DNA from: Mucilaginibacter cryoferens | GTDB lineage: Bacteria > Bacteroidota > Bacteroidia > Sphingobacteriales > Sphingobacteriaceae | Direction of reading: 5' to 3' | DNA length: 64,000 nt | Assembly: GCF_014205845.1 (NCBI RefSeq) | Contig: NZ_JACHCR010000015.1 | Location: 62,001-126,000, forward strand | Shown here: positions 25,180 through 34,092 of the stretch, in pieces | Layout: each line of letters starts with the position of its first letter | Numbering within the stretch: position 1 is the first letter of the stretch | The notes under the pieces: model-generated | Database searches by the model: none | What the model saw: the letters and a program-made list of their open reading frames with translations, nothing else | Told to the model about the DNA's origin: nothing | Program-made: the position numbers and the translations under genes

Positions 25180-27414
25180 ATGAAAAAAATCTTATTCCTT
25201 CTACTTTTGCCTGTATCTGCGTTTGCCCAAACCGCTGGCACCTATATTCAAAACGGAAATGCAAAAGCAAGTGAAAAAGATTATAAAAGCGCAATTCAAG
25301 ATTTCACACGCGCAATTGAATTAAACGACAAAAGCAGCGATGCTTACTTTTACCGTGCAAATGCCAATGGTAATTTAAAAGACTACAACGCGGCCGTTGC
25401 CGATTATGCCAAAACTATTGCGCTTAAACCCGATTTTACTACCGCCTACTATTACAAGGCAAATGCCGAAAGCAGCCTGCAAAATTACCAAGCGGCAATT
25501 GATGATTTTAACCATGCCATTGCAATAGGCCCCAAAACGGGCGAAATGTATCTTTATCGCGGTAACGCAAAATCAAACACCAATGATAATGCCGGCGCTA
25601 TAGCCGATTTTACTGTGGCGCTCCAATTTTCGCCCAACAATGCCGAAATTTATGAATACCGTGGCCTTGCCAAAAACAACAGGGGTAGCTACGCTGCAGC
25701 TGTTGAAGATTACAATATAGCTATTAAACTAAATCCACAAAAATCGGCTGTTTATCAGTATCGCGCAGGCTCAAAAGCCAGCATGAGCGATCAGAACGGG
25801 GCGATAGCAGATTACACAACCGCCATCGGCATAAATCCCCAAAATGCTGAAGCCTATTTATATCGCGGTAACGCAAAAAGCAACCTGCAGGATTATAAGG
25901 GAGCTGTTGACGACTATAAAAAAGCAGCATCTTTAAACCCCGAATTGAAAAATGCATTTCTGTACCTCGCTAACGCCCAAAACAATATGGGAGATAGTAA
26001 AGGAGCGCTTGATTACTTTAACAAATCAATTGCCCAACATCCGCAACTTGGCGAAGCCTATCTTTACAGAGGCTTGATAGAGAGCAACATAAAAGACTAC
26101 GATGCAGCCATGGCCGATTTTAATAAATCAATATCGCTTGGTAACAGAACATCAGAAGCCTACCAAAGCCGGGCATATGTAAAACTATCTACCAAAGATG
26201 CCCGCGGCGCTAAGCTGGATGCTGATACCGCTATATCTATTGATCCCCGGAGCTTAAATGCCTACATAAGCCGCAGTAAGGCAAAACTGGCCATGAAAGA
26301 TACTACCGGTGTTATGGCCGATTTAGCTTTAGCTATTGCTATAAACAGCAAAAGCGACGAAGCTTACCTGGTAAGAGGCGATACCCACCGCGATTGGGGC
26401 GATATGACGGCTGCTATTAACGATTACACCAAAGCTATCCAGGCAAATCCCAATTATACTTACGCTTATTTAAACCGGGCCATCGAAAAAGATAAGATGA
26501 ATGATAAGGCAGGCGCTGTAAAAGATTTTGAAAAGCTGATAGCCATAGCCCCAAAAAAGGAAGAAGCCTATACTCGCCTGGGCAAAGTGACAAATTTTTA
26601 TAAGTATACTACCAATGGCGTGCAGCTATTTACCGCCGCCATTGCTTTAAATCCCGAAAACCCTACCTTTTACCTTCATCGTGGAGAAGCAAAAGCTGCC
26701 GCAGGCGATACCCCGGGCGCATTAACCGATTACAATACAGGCTTGATAAAAGCCCCTAAAAACACCTCGCTACTACTTAAGCGGGGCCTGGCTAAGGCCT
26801 CAAAAGAGGATTACACTGGTGCTTTGGATGATTTTAGTACGTCGATAAAACTAGATTCAACTTCTGATGCCTCTGCCCTCTCCTACCAAAACCGTGGTAA
26901 TATAGAAGCCAAACAGGGCAACTATAAAGCTGCCATGAAAGATCTGGATAAAGCGGTATCGGTGTTTTCTAACGAAGAGACCTTTTTATTTAGGGGCGAT
27001 GTAAAACTCGCTTTAAAAGATTACGCCGGCGCTGCCGACGATTACCACAACGCCACTTACCTTAACCCCACCTACGTCAGGGCATTGGCACACAGTGGCA
27101 TTGCCAAAAGCTATTTGGGCGACATTAAAGGCGCCAACGATGATTTTACAGCAGCCCTAAAGGCCGACCCTAATAGTGCTGACACTTATGTTGACCGCGC
27201 AGCAGCCAAAGTAAACATGAAAGATGCCTCCGGTGCTGTTGCCGATTGCGACCAGGCCATAAAACTTGATATTAAAAACGCCAGGGCATATCTACAACGT
27301 GGCCTTGCCAAAATAGCATTAAACGATAAAACCGGTGCGTGCGCGGATATGAATAAATCTGCCGGGTACGGATCGAAAGATGCGCCGGCGGTGATTGCAA
27401 AGTATTGTAAATAG
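25180..27414 (+). CDS. exported TPR-repeat protein
   Basis: A 744-residue protein that is almost wholly tetratricopeptide repeats after a signal peptide (KKILFLLLLPVSAFAQ). About 21 repeats of ~34 residues can be counted, each with the pattern AYxYRGNAKxxxxDYxxAIxDFxxAIxLxP. The repeats are highly regular, suggesting recent internal duplication. TPR arrays form a solenoid that binds other proteins; in the periplasm they often support outer-membrane or gliding machinery. It ends in a Cys-containing capping motif (GACADMNKSAGYGS). Single gene; partner unknown. Confidence 0.9.
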   Translation: MKKILFLLLLPVSAFAQTAGTYIQNGNAKASEKDYKSAIQDFTRAIELNDKSSDAYFYRANANGNLKDYNAAVADYAKTIALKPDFTTAYYYKANAESSLQNYQAAIDDFNHAIAIGPKTGEMYLYRGNAKSNTNDNAGAIADFTVALQFSPNNAEIYEYRGLAKNNRGSYAAAVEDYNIAIKLNPQKSAVYQYRAGSKASMSDQNGAIADYTTAIGINPQNAEAYLYRGNAKSNLQDYKGAVDDYKKAASLNPELKNAFLYLANAQNNMGDSKGALDYFNKSIAQHPQLGEAYLYRGLIESNIKDYDAAMADFNKSISLGNRTSEAYQSRAYVKLSTKDARGAKLDADTAISIDPRSLNAYISRSKAKLAMKDTTGVMADLALAIAINSKSDEAYLVRGDTHRDWGDMTAAINDYTKAIQANPNYTYAYLNRAIEKDKMNDKAGAVKDFEKLIAIAPKKEEAYTRLGKVTNFYKYTTNGVQLFTAAIALNPENPTFYLHRGEAKAAAGDTPGALTDYNTGLIKAPKNTSLLLKRGLAKASKEDYTGALDDFSTSIKLDSTSDASALSYQNRGNIEAKQGNYKAAMKDLDKAVSVFSNEETFLFRGDVKLALKDYAGAADDYHNATYLNPTYVRALAHSGIAKSYLGDIKGANDDFTAALKADPNSADTYVDRAAAKVNMKDASGAVADCDQAIKLDIKNARAYLQRGLAKIALNDKTGACADMNKSAGYGSKDAPAVIAKYCK

Positions 27415-27498
27415 AGACGAAGGATTTTCGGACGAAGGATTACAACTTGCACCTAAAAGTTCTTATCTGAATATCTGAAAGTCCGAAAACGCAAAAAC

Positions 27499-27861
27499 CT
27501 AACCAACTTTTCTATCTTCGGTATGTAATTGTCCGCGTAATTCTTTCAGTTCTATTTCGTAGGCACGCATACGAGCCTGTAAAATATCAACTTCGGTGCG
27601 CATCATTTGTATCTCTGTAATCAACTTAGCCGACTCTGGTTTATTGATTTTTTTTTCGCCGGTACCAAGAATAAGCCATTCTGGTGAGTATTTGAGCTGG
27701 AAACAAAGCTTGCGGATAAGATAGTAGCTAATATCCTGCTTTTTATTAATTACCTTACTTATAAACCCTTGATCGACACCAATAGCGCCCGCCAAACCCA
27801 GCTGACCGCCGTGCTCCTGCACTATTACTTTTAATCGTTTTATTATTGCTTCGTCAGACAT
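27499..27861 (-). CDS. HTH and coiled-coil protein, putative regulator
   Basis: A 120-residue protein from the ATG at 27861 (a TTG upstream gives four more). Residues ~5-70 look like a lambda-repressor-type helix-turn-helix: AIIKRLKVIV, GGQLGLAGAIGVDQGFISKVINKK, then LIRKLCFQLKYSPEWLILGTG, as in XRE proteins of phage origin. Residues ~80-115 form a coiled coil (ITEIQMMRTEVDILQARMRAYEIELKEL), probably for dimerisation. Bacteroidetes prophage regulators often have this layout. No partner gene is close; the neighbours are also accessory-type genes. Confidence 0.65.
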   Translation of the reverse strand: MSDEAIIKRLKVIVQEHGGQLGLAGAIGVDQGFISKVINKKQDISYYLIRKLCFQLKYSPEWLILGTGEKKINKPESAKLITEIQMMRTEVDILQARMRAYEIELKELRGQLHTEDRKVG

Positions 27862-28309
27862 ATATGGCTGCAATAATAAACATTTTGTTTTATTATCATT
27901 AGTTGAAGATCTATTAGTTTGTACCTGTGTTTGAAACGATTATATATGGCGTATACCTGGTGTTAAGTCAACAGTACTAAGTGGTAAGTTAAAAGTTGAT
28001 TTTTTTCTTTTTTGACTTAGAACTCAAGACTTTGGGCTAAAGACTATCCGTCAATTTATCGTTAACACGACACTAATATCAATCCAAATATGGCAAAAAA
28101 AAGAGTCCATAGCGTTAAATTATCAGCTTAATAACCAAACTATTACAACGTTGCTTATTTATTGATTACACCATTTTTTTGATAAACCGGCCTACTCATT
28201 ACAATGTAAATTATAAGCTGCGTTTTTAAATTATGGTTTAAAAAGCTGTACTTTGTAAGCAATTAAATTGGGGGCCAACAAAATACCAGTTTAAAATGCT
28301 TTATAATAT
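27862..28309. other. non-coding gap
   Basis: About 450 AT-rich bases with no credible gene on either strand. The part next to 27861 holds the upstream region of the leftward HTH gene, and the right end the upstream region of the gene at 28310. No repeat or RNA structure was recognised. Confidence 0.5.
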
Positions 28310-28648
28310 ATGAAACCAGGAGATAAGGTAATTTGCATTAACGATAAAATAGATCCCGAAAAAAGCGAGGAGATAAGACGCGATTTTGAGATCTGGATTA
28401 CCAGGGACAAAGAGTACACCATCCGCGAAATATTGGATAACAATGGTATAGTTACCGGCCTATTGTTGGACGAAGTGCACAATTTTCCTAAATTTTTTAA
28501 GCTGATAAACCGCTTCCAGGAACCGGCCTTTGCCCAATGGCGTTTCCGCAAGCTCAACTATGCCAGCCGGCCAGAAGAAGCCATAAGCGAAGTTGAAGAA
28601 CTTGTAGAGCAACAGGAGCAGGAAAAGCAACAGGTAAAAGTTAAATAG
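28310..28648 (+). CDS. hypothetical protein of a recurrent accessory family
   Basis: A 112-residue cytoplasmic protein. It opens with MKPGDKVICINDKID, followed by ITRDKEYTIREILDNNGIVTGLLLDEVHN and EPAFAQWRFRKLN. Small proteins with this order (an SH3-like opening, KEYTIRE, GIVTGLLL, EPAF..RFR) recur in Bacteroidetes, often near phage genes; I know no function. The C-terminus is Glu/Gln-rich (EVEELVEQQEQEKQQ). It is followed by a terminator. Confidence 0.65.
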   Translation: MKPGDKVICINDKIDPEKSEEIRRDFEIWITRDKEYTIREILDNNGIVTGLLLDEVHNFPKFFKLINRFQEPAFAQWRFRKLNYASRPEEAISEVEELVEQQEQEKQQVKVK

Positions 28649-28666
28649 CCTACTTTTTTAATATAG

Positions 28667-28715
28667 AAATGCGAAGCATAGCAGGTTATTCTCTTTCTTG
28701 CATACTTCGCATTTT
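28667..28715 (+). terminator. rho-independent terminator
   Basis: Ten-pair stem AAATGCGAAG / CTTCGCATTT with a long loop, followed by TT, starting 18 bases after the preceding stop codon. Confidence 0.65.
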
Positions 28716-28822
28716 TGCTGCTATAAATTAAAGCCTCTGTTAAAACAGGTTAAATATTTGCGCAAACAATTTCGGCATCAGATATTTATGCAAACATTAA
28801 CTGTTTACTAACCTGATGCACC

Positions 28823-29698
28823 ATGAAAAAACTACCTGCGTTATTAATCTTTGGTTTAACTTTTATAACAGGATTACTGGCTTGCAATAATCCTCTAAAA
28901 ACGCCATCATCCGGCCCCATTAAAATACTGAACAACGGTGTTAATATTGCCTATACCGATAGCGGCAAAGGCGATACTAGCCTGCTTTTTGTGCACGGAT
29001 GGTGTATTAATAAAAGCTATTTCTCTGATCAGGTTGCTGTATTCAGCAAAAAATACCGGGTAGTTACCATAGATCTTCCGGGCTTTGGCCAATCGGGGAA
29101 AAACCGAACCTCGTGGACAGTTAGCGACTTTGGCAAAGATGTTGCATCGGTTATTACCCAATTAAACTTAAAAAATGTAATCCTCATCGGTCACTCCATG
29201 TCGGGCGCTATTATTGTACAGGCCAAATTAGATGCTCCGGATAAAGTTATTGGCCTGGTAGGTATCGATAACTTTAAAGAATACAGCACAGCGCCAGAAA
29301 CCGCTCAATCAAAAGCCGAATTTGCGACCGTTATAACAGCGCTTAAAAAGAACTTCAAGAAAGTAGTTACAGAATATTTTAATCAATACCTGTTTTATAC
29401 AACAACCGATACCGCAATACGCAAACGCATATTGAATGACGTTACCCATACCGACAGCACAGTTGCCATTGCCTGCATGGAAGACAATAGTTTTAACACC
29501 AGCGCACAGCTAAAGGAAGCTAAAATGAAGATTCACCTTATTAACAGTGATAACACGCCTAACGACACTACGGGATTTGTAAAAAACAACATCCCTTACC
29601 AGCTGCTGATTGTTCATACCACAGGTCATTTCCCAATGATAGAGGAGCCTGCAAAATTCAACAGCCTTTTGCAAAAGGCTATTGACGACGTAAAATAA
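28823..29698 (+). CDS. alpha/beta hydrolase lipoprotein
   Basis: A 291-residue hydrolase with a lipoprotein signal (KKLPALLIFGLTFITGLLAC, lipobox LLAC). The core has LLFVHGWCINKSYF, the nucleophile elbow IGHSMSGAI (Ser) and a late His in HTTGHFPMIEEP. It is of the same broad kind as the hydrolase at 13036 but not a close copy. Expected in the envelope, facing the periplasm. Substrate unknown. Confidence 0.85.
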   Translation: MKKLPALLIFGLTFITGLLACNNPLKTPSSGPIKILNNGVNIAYTDSGKGDTSLLFVHGWCINKSYFSDQVAVFSKKYRVVTIDLPGFGQSGKNRTSWTVSDFGKDVASVITQLNLKNVILIGHSMSGAIIVQAKLDAPDKVIGLVGIDNFKEYSTAPETAQSKAEFATVITALKKNFKKVVTEYFNQYLFYTTTDTAIRKRILNDVTHTDSTVAIACMEDNSFNTSAQLKEAKMKIHLINSDNTPNDTTGFVKNNIPYQLLIVHTTGHFPMIEEPAKFNSLLQKAIDDVK

Positions 29699-29783
29699 GA
29701 CCTGATCAATTATCTTTAATCACCCTTGTTATGGCTATGTTCTCGATAATAACAAATATGATTAAAATGCCATTTAGCATAAT

Positions 29784-30194
29784 TCATTCAGAGCAACCAG
29801 AAGCTTCGGTCTCTACAAGCTGGGTAAGTATAGCTTTCAATGTAGCTTCCCGTGCCCATTGCTGCTCCACTACCGATGCGTCTTCGAGATACCATTTTAT
29901 AGGGGTATTTATTTCGATACGGGCTTTGTATACAAAAAATTTGATTGGGTGCATTTTGCTGCCTTCATAACTGTTAAAGTTTTCTGCTTTAATTATTTTG
30001 GCAAACTCACGTACCTTAATATCAAGTTGCAGGCATTCATCCAGCGAGTTTTTAAAATCCTGCTTATCTTCAAGCCAAAGGGTTAGGGTTTCATCCGTTA
30101 AATCGTGGTCGGCAATAGCTATGCGGCTATAATCATAATCTACGGAGATGATCATCCACCAAAGCTGGTCTTTTAATTTTTGCGCAATTTTCAT
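29784..30194 (-). CDS. hypothetical protein
   Basis: A 136-residue, acidic, cytoplasmic protein with no recognised family. It starts MKIAQKLKDQLWWMIISVDYDYSRIAI and later has LTLWLEDKQDFKNSLDECLQLD, FFVYKARIEINTPIKWYLED and the helix WAREATLKAILTQLVE. The mix of strands and one C-terminal helix suggests a small alpha/beta fold. It is followed on the same strand by another unknown small gene upstream at 30256-30480 (61 bases apart); the two may be cotranscribed. Confidence 0.6.
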   Translation of the reverse strand: MKIAQKLKDQLWWMIISVDYDYSRIAIADHDLTDETLTLWLEDKQDFKNSLDECLQLDIKVREFAKIIKAENFNSYEGSKMHPIKFFVYKARIEINTPIKWYLEDASVVEQQWAREATLKAILTQLVETEASGCSE

Positions 30195-30255
30195 GTTGGT
30201 TTTTAGTTTGTTTGTTAAGTTTAATAGTACTTACAGGCAAGGGAGCAAATGCCTG

Positions 30256-30480
30256 CTATCTGAAGGCTGGCATCCAGCCGGGCATATATTTTTGTATGTC
30301 TTCAATCTCTTTACTTAGTTTTTGACAGGCGGCCTGGTAAGCCTGGTAACGTATTACAGGTTCGGTTAAAGTGATATCGGCACCGGCAACTAAATTTTGC
30401 TGGTTTACCGTAACATGCTGAAGGGCTGAGTAAGCGATATGCATCATATTTAAATAGTTTTCAATTTCTTTATTACACAA
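30256..30480 (-). CDS. small hypothetical protein
   Basis: A 74-residue helical protein: MCNKEIENYLNMMHIAYSALQ at the start, VNQQNLVAGADITLTEPVIRYQAYQAACQKLSKEIEDIQKY after it. No family recognised and no membrane segment. It lies upstream of the 136-residue gene in the same direction and divergent from the S24-type repressor at 30627, an arrangement typical of small prophage or plasmid accessory regions. Confidence 0.5.
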   Translation of the reverse strand: MCNKEIENYLNMMHIAYSALQHVTVNQQNLVAGADITLTEPVIRYQAYQAACQKLSKEIEDIQKYMPGWMPAFR

Positions 30481-30626
30481 AACACATCTCTGTATTAAAT
30501 TTCTTTAAATTTTATGTAATTAAATTTGTTTTGGGATGTTTTTATATTACCTTAGTAAAAACAACAGGACAAACATAAAGATATTTCTTTATTTAAACAA
30601 AGAAATGTCTGTAAATAGTTTTCACC

Positions 30627-31328
30627 ATGAATGACGCATTAAAACCCAATAAAATAAAAACCATTCGCCCCGAAACACTGGAGTTTATTATACTTTATAA
30701 TCAGCTTAAGGGAAAAGCTTTTACAGGCAATGCACAACTTGCCGAAGCTCTGGGCTTCAACTCACCGAGTTCTATTACCGAAATAGTAAAAAGCAGACAG
30801 AACATCGATCCAGAAAAACTCAGAGTTTTTAAAGAAAAATATCAGGAATTTATTCATGGTAGAAAATCCATAATAAATCAAGAATCAAATACAGAAAATA
30901 AAGCAGAAGAAGGCATACCGATGTATGAAATTATTGCCACCGCGTCGGGTGTTGAGGTATATAATGATATCAATGATTCGCACCCGGTTGGGCGCATGAA
31001 TTTTCCCGGTATTGAAGATTGCGACTTTGCGTTACCTGTTTGGGGGCACTCCATGTATCCTTACCTGGAAAACGGTTGCTGGGTTGCTTTAAAAATAATT
31101 CACGATAAAAAAATACTGCCCGGCGAAGTATACTATATTGAGTGGGGCGACTACCGCATGTACAAACGCCTGTTGGCCGGCGATAAACCAGATGAAGTAA
31201 TAGCCCATTCGGATAATACTACCGAAATGATAGGCAATCGCCTTAAATACGCTCCCTTCCCTATTAATGTGATTGATATCAAGAAACTTTGCCTGGTTAA
31301 GGATATCCATAAAAAACACAATCATTAG
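30627..31328 (+). CDS. S24-family repressor-like transcriptional regulator
   Basis: A 233-residue protein with an N-terminal helix-turn-helix (AFTGNAQLAEALGFNSPSSITEIVKSRQ, ~31-58) and a C-terminal S24 peptidase/LexA-like domain (~100-230). The catalytic dyad is visible: Ser142 in WGHSMYPYLENG and Lys180 in YRMYKRLLAG. Such proteins are phage CI-type repressors or SOS-type regulators; self-cleavage on DNA damage is possible but not shown. It is divergent from two small unknown genes, which may be its targets. The region carries other phage-like genes. Confidence 0.82.
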   Translation: MNDALKPNKIKTIRPETLEFIILYNQLKGKAFTGNAQLAEALGFNSPSSITEIVKSRQNIDPEKLRVFKEKYQEFIHGRKSIINQESNTENKAEEGIPMYEIIATASGVEVYNDINDSHPVGRMNFPGIEDCDFALPVWGHSMYPYLENGCWVALKIIHDKKILPGEVYYIEWGDYRMYKRLLAGDKPDEVIAHSDNTTEMIGNRLKYAPFPINVIDIKKLCLVKDIHKKHNH

Positions 31329-31329
31329 T

Positions 31330-31456
31330 GATGTGCAGATTATCTTTTGATGTGCAGATTTCAGATGTGCAGATATGCAAATGATTTGTTTACATAGATT
31401 TGCTCATAATGTGCACATCTATAATCTGCACATCTGAAATCTATAATCTGCACATC
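31330..31456. repeat. inverted cluster of GATGTGCAGATT repeats
   Basis: Three copies of GATGTGCAGATT-like units on the plus strand (31330, 31349, 31364) face three complementary copies (31411, 31423, 31445) across a ~36-base AT-rich centre. Two of the three units on each side pair over about 25 bases with a seven-base bulge. It lies between the convergent repressor and hypothetical genes, so it could serve as a bidirectional terminator. Confidence 0.75.
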
Positions 31457-31463
31457 CGAAACT

Positions 31464-31763
31464 TCAGCCAGCCAAAATAGTTTCTATCCTGAAGATCATA
31501 CAGTCAAGATCAGTTTTCAGACTATCTATAACCTCCTGTAGTTCGGTTTTAGATAGGTCGTCCCTAAAATCATCACGCCTGGTATTACTAATATATTGCA
31601 GATAAGGAGTGATCAGGAGGTTATGCTTTCTATTTAGCCTATCGCCGTCATAAGCTATCATTTTAAATAATCTATCAAGATAAGTGTAGTAGTTTCTTGT
31701 TGTTAAATCCTCAATATCAAGAGATTCCATTTTTATTTGTTTCAAAAACTCTTCGATAATCAT
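31464..31763 (-). CDS. small hypothetical protein
   Basis: A 99-residue acidic protein, mainly helical: MIIEEFLKQIKMESLDIEDLT, TYLDRLFKMIAYDGDRLNRKHNL, then LSKTELQEVIDSLKTDLDCMIFRIETIL. No known family, no membrane segment. It is convergent with the S24 repressor gene. It may be an accessory gene of a former mobile element, judging only from its neighbours. Confidence 0.55.
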   Translation of the reverse strand: MIIEEFLKQIKMESLDIEDLTTRNYYTYLDRLFKMIAYDGDRLNRKHNLLITPYLQYISNTRRDDFRDDLSKTELQEVIDSLKTDLDCMIFRIETILAG

Positions 31764-31975
31764 AATTTATTATTTATATTTAATGCCCGGCAATTTTATA
31801 CCTAAGTAAATATAAAAACAATGGGAACAAACACGCGTGCATAGCCAACAATTTGTTTTAAGACGCATGCGTATATTATTAACAGCAGAAATAAAGTCAA
31901 TTCGAAATATTCCTAAAAGTTGTAAAAACAGATTGTAAGTATTATTGTTATAAGGTTTCAATATCCACAACAGAT

Positions 31976-32137
31976 ATGGTTATTAAAGCTCTACATTTTA
32001 TTACCCACCAACTAAGCGTAGGCAACTTATTGCAAAACGCTATGTTTTACACCATGCTGCTGTTTTTAGCTTTTTTAGTAATAGTACAGTTTCGCACAAA
32101 GCATAGCACCTCAAAACGGCGTCTATCTGCCAAATAA
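31976..32137 (+). CDS. 53-residue membrane protein, tentative
   Basis: A short ORF in an otherwise empty stretch. It has one strong hydrophobic segment (MFYTMLLFLAFLVIVQF, ~23-39) followed by a basic tail (RTKHSTSKRRLSAK), a topology expected of a single-span inner-membrane protein with its C-terminus inside. No promoter was identified and no homology is known to me. The base composition and the positive-inside tail favour a real gene, but chance cannot be excluded. Confidence 0.4.
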   Translation: MVIKALHFITHQLSVGNLLQNAMFYTMLLFLAFLVIVQFRTKHSTSKRRLSAK

Positions 32138-32315
32138 ACCATTACAGCTTATTCACTTACTTTTCATTCTTCAGCTGGATTGATTTACAATGCTATAAAG
32201 CCCAATTACCTAATTATGCTAAAATTTAATACGAGCTCATTTTTTAACTTTCATTGGGATGATCCCCTCCAATGCTCAATTCTTTTCAGATGAGTTGAGA
32301 ATAACAAACTTTGAA

Positions 32316-32861
32316 ATACAGAGCCAGACAGACAAATTACCGGCATTATTGCCATTACAAGCAACCAGGAAACAGCATATGCACAAGCCGGCTGTAATAC
32401 TACAGAAATTGCCCTTATAACCCACAGGCTTGCGGTAAGCCCCACCTATCGCAGCAACAACATTGCAGCGGCGCTACTAAAGCAACCCGAAGTTGAAGCA
32501 ACACGCCGCAATATAAACGTACTACCGGTTAATACCAACACCATAGGTGTTCGGAAGAAATTTTAGCTCCCTCCCGTGGGAAGGGCGTGCTGGAAATGCG
32601 CGTAAATGCAGGGAGGGGTTTCTGCGAGCAACTGGCCATTATAGCTGTTCGAGCGCCTGAATTAACCCCTTCCTCACCCTTCCCCAAGGAATCGCACATA
32701 CCCCCGCCTTTTTCGAATCTTCCGAACACCTGTGATACCAACACCAACAGCCTGACTACGCAGCAGCTATTCCCAAAATGAGTTATAAGTTTGCAAGCGA
32801 AATAAAACCCAGTTTCAAGCCAGGTTTAGGATTTTATTGTTATCAAAAACTCCTTGCATAA
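32316..32861 (+). pseudogene. GNAT acetyltransferase pseudogene, split by an insertion and a frameshift
   Basis: The remains of a GNAT N-acetyltransferase. Upstream of the insertion one frame reads ITGIIAITSNQE, then ALITHRLAVSPTYRSNNIAAALL and ATRRNINVLPVNTNT, the acetyl-CoA-binding motif A region. Downstream of it the frame continues NSLTTQQLFPK and, after a one-base deletion in a run of A (32775-32778), MSYKFASEIKPSF and GLGFYCYQKLLA, the usual C-terminal strands. Removing 32544-32734 plus one copy of the 12-base direct repeat restores the frame across the junction. The N-terminal ~60 codons are missing or unreadable. It cannot make a functional enzyme now. Confidence 0.75.
32544..32734. 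mobile_element. MITE-like insertion with terminal inverted repeats and 12-bp target duplication
   Basis: A 191-bp insertion with perfect 14-base inverted ends, AGGTGTTCGGAAGA (32545-32558) and its complement (32718-32731). It is flanked by direct copies of ATACCAACACCA (32532-32543 and 32735-32746). It contains no transposase, only a GC-rich hairpin (CCCTCCC/GGGAAGGG region) inside. It disrupts the GNAT gene. No other copy was noticed in this window. Confidence 0.7.
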
Positions 32862-33094
32862 CATCCCTTGTCTAAAAACACCAAAACTCACATTTAAATA
32901 CTTAACACCATTATAAATACTGCATTTACTATCTATAAACGCACTATTACGCCATACTCACCTAATAGTTATTAACATTTTGCCATTTTATCAACAATAC
33001 TATAAACTCTCATACATAATACTCATATATTTAGTTTAACCAAACGGCAGCAGCCATCCCCCGTAACTGCGCCAAACTGAATTATAAACGCTGA

Positions 33095-33113
33095 GAAAGA
33101 AAGAAAGAAAGAA
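33095..33113 (+). repeat. GAAA tetranucleotide tract before a start codon
   Basis: Four full copies of GAAA plus GAA, ending one base before the ATG at 33115. It occupies the ribosome-binding region. Such a tract can change length by slipped-strand pairing. Confidence 0.85.
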
Positions 33114-33114
33114 G

Positions 33115-33471
33115 ATGGACCCTGTAATGACGCTTGTAATTGCCGCTATTGTTGCCGCCATTATTTTAGTTATGCTTAACAAGCAACAAGTAAACAAGAT
33201 AAATAATAACATGTACGCTGATGAAGTGCAGCAGCTTTACCTGCTTACAGCTGCCGAATATAAAATAAGGGCATTAGAAAATCAGCAACACAATAATTTA
33301 ACAGGTGCCGAAACCAGCAATTTATCCTCGTCCGATATCGACCACGAACTTGCTCAACTTACAGCCGCTTTTAAAAGAGGAGATATTCGGCTAAATGAGC
33401 TTAATACAAAGCTCGATCAATTGCTAAACAAATTTAATGTGCATAGTTTCGAGCTTACCGAGGCTTATTAA
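33115..33471 (+). CDS. membrane-anchored coiled-coil protein, hypothetical
   Basis: A 118-residue protein with a single N-terminal membrane helix (MTLVIAAIVAAIILVML, ~5-21) and a cytoplasmic or periplasmic polar domain with two helices likely to form a coiled coil (ADEVQQLYLLTAAEYKIRALE and DIRLNELNTKLDQLLNKF). No known family. Its start codon comes straight after a GAAA repeat tract, so its expression may be phase-variable. It is followed by a leftward RRM gene. Confidence 0.55.
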   Translation: MDPVMTLVIAAIVAAIILVMLNKQQVNKINNNMYADEVQQLYLLTAAEYKIRALENQQHNNLTGAETSNLSSSDIDHELAQLTAAFKRGDIRLNELNTKLDQLLNKFNVHSFELTEAY

Positions 33472-33572
33472 CCCTAAACGTAATATTTGCCATAATTAAA
33501 GCTCAACAGCAATAGAGTTTTCGTTTTGTACTAAACGTAACCAACTTAATATTTTATATCAAAAAACAAAGC

Positions 33573-33598
33573 ACAAAAAAAGCCGGACTTGCCGGCTT
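33573..33598 (-). terminator. rho-independent terminator of the RRM gene
   Basis: Minus-strand stem AAGCCGGC / CCGGCTT with a four-base loop followed by TTTTTGTG, 36 bases after the RRM stop codon. On the plus strand the same stem may help end the gene at 33115. Confidence 0.8.
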
Positions 33599-33633
33599 AT
33601 ATTTTCAAAAAAAAGAATAAATTTTTTATTTGC

Positions 33634-33936
33634 TTAGTTACGTCTGAAACCACCTTTACCACCGCCGCTGTTGCCACCGCCGTTAAAGCCCGGACCTTTA
33701 TCTTCGGCTATGTTAACCGTAATCCTGCGGCCATAATAACTTGCGCCATTCATACACCTTATCGCTTCTTTCGCCTCGTTATCGTTCACCATTTCCACAA
33801 ACCCAAAACCCTTACTCTCTTTTGTTTCACGATCTTTAATGATCCTGAGGGACTTAACCGGCCCAAAATCACCGAAAACCGCTGTTAATTCGGCTTCATC
33901 TACTTCTAAAGGAAGCCCTGCAATAAATACTTTCAT
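33634..33936 (-). CDS. RRM-domain RNA-binding protein
   Basis: A 100-residue protein made of one RNA-recognition motif and a Gly-rich tail. RNP2 is VFIAGL at the very start and RNP1 is KGFGFVEM (~42-49), with the aromatic residues needed for RNA stacking. The tail (GGGNSGGGKGGFRRN) is disordered and basic. Bacteroidetes and cyanobacteria have many such short RRM proteins, often cold-induced or global RNA binders. I set the start at 33936 because the RRM begins there; the frame is open up to 33993. Confidence 0.9.
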   Translation of the reverse strand: MKVFIAGLPLEVDEAELTAVFGDFGPVKSLRIIKDRETKESKGFGFVEMVNDNEAKEAIRCMNGASYYGRRITVNIAEDKGPGFNGGGNSGGGKGGFRRN

Positions 33937-34092
33937 CAATGTCTTTAAAATTTGCATAAAGGTACAAAAAATAAGGGGCATTTTTGCAGCCAACCTATTA
34001 AATAGCCTTGTTGCAACGGCTTTTTTACCTTTAAATTACCTAATTATTTTTAGCCTGCAGAACAGATACATAGGTAATACAAGAGATAGTTT

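Noticed and set aside
31330..31456. CRISPR array
   Set aside because: Units are arranged as inverted halves with short unequal spacers, and no cas gene is present.
32587..32781. 64-residue ORF within the MITE-like insertion
   Set aside because: It crosses the right inverted end and the target repeat, so it cannot be a transposase or an old gene.
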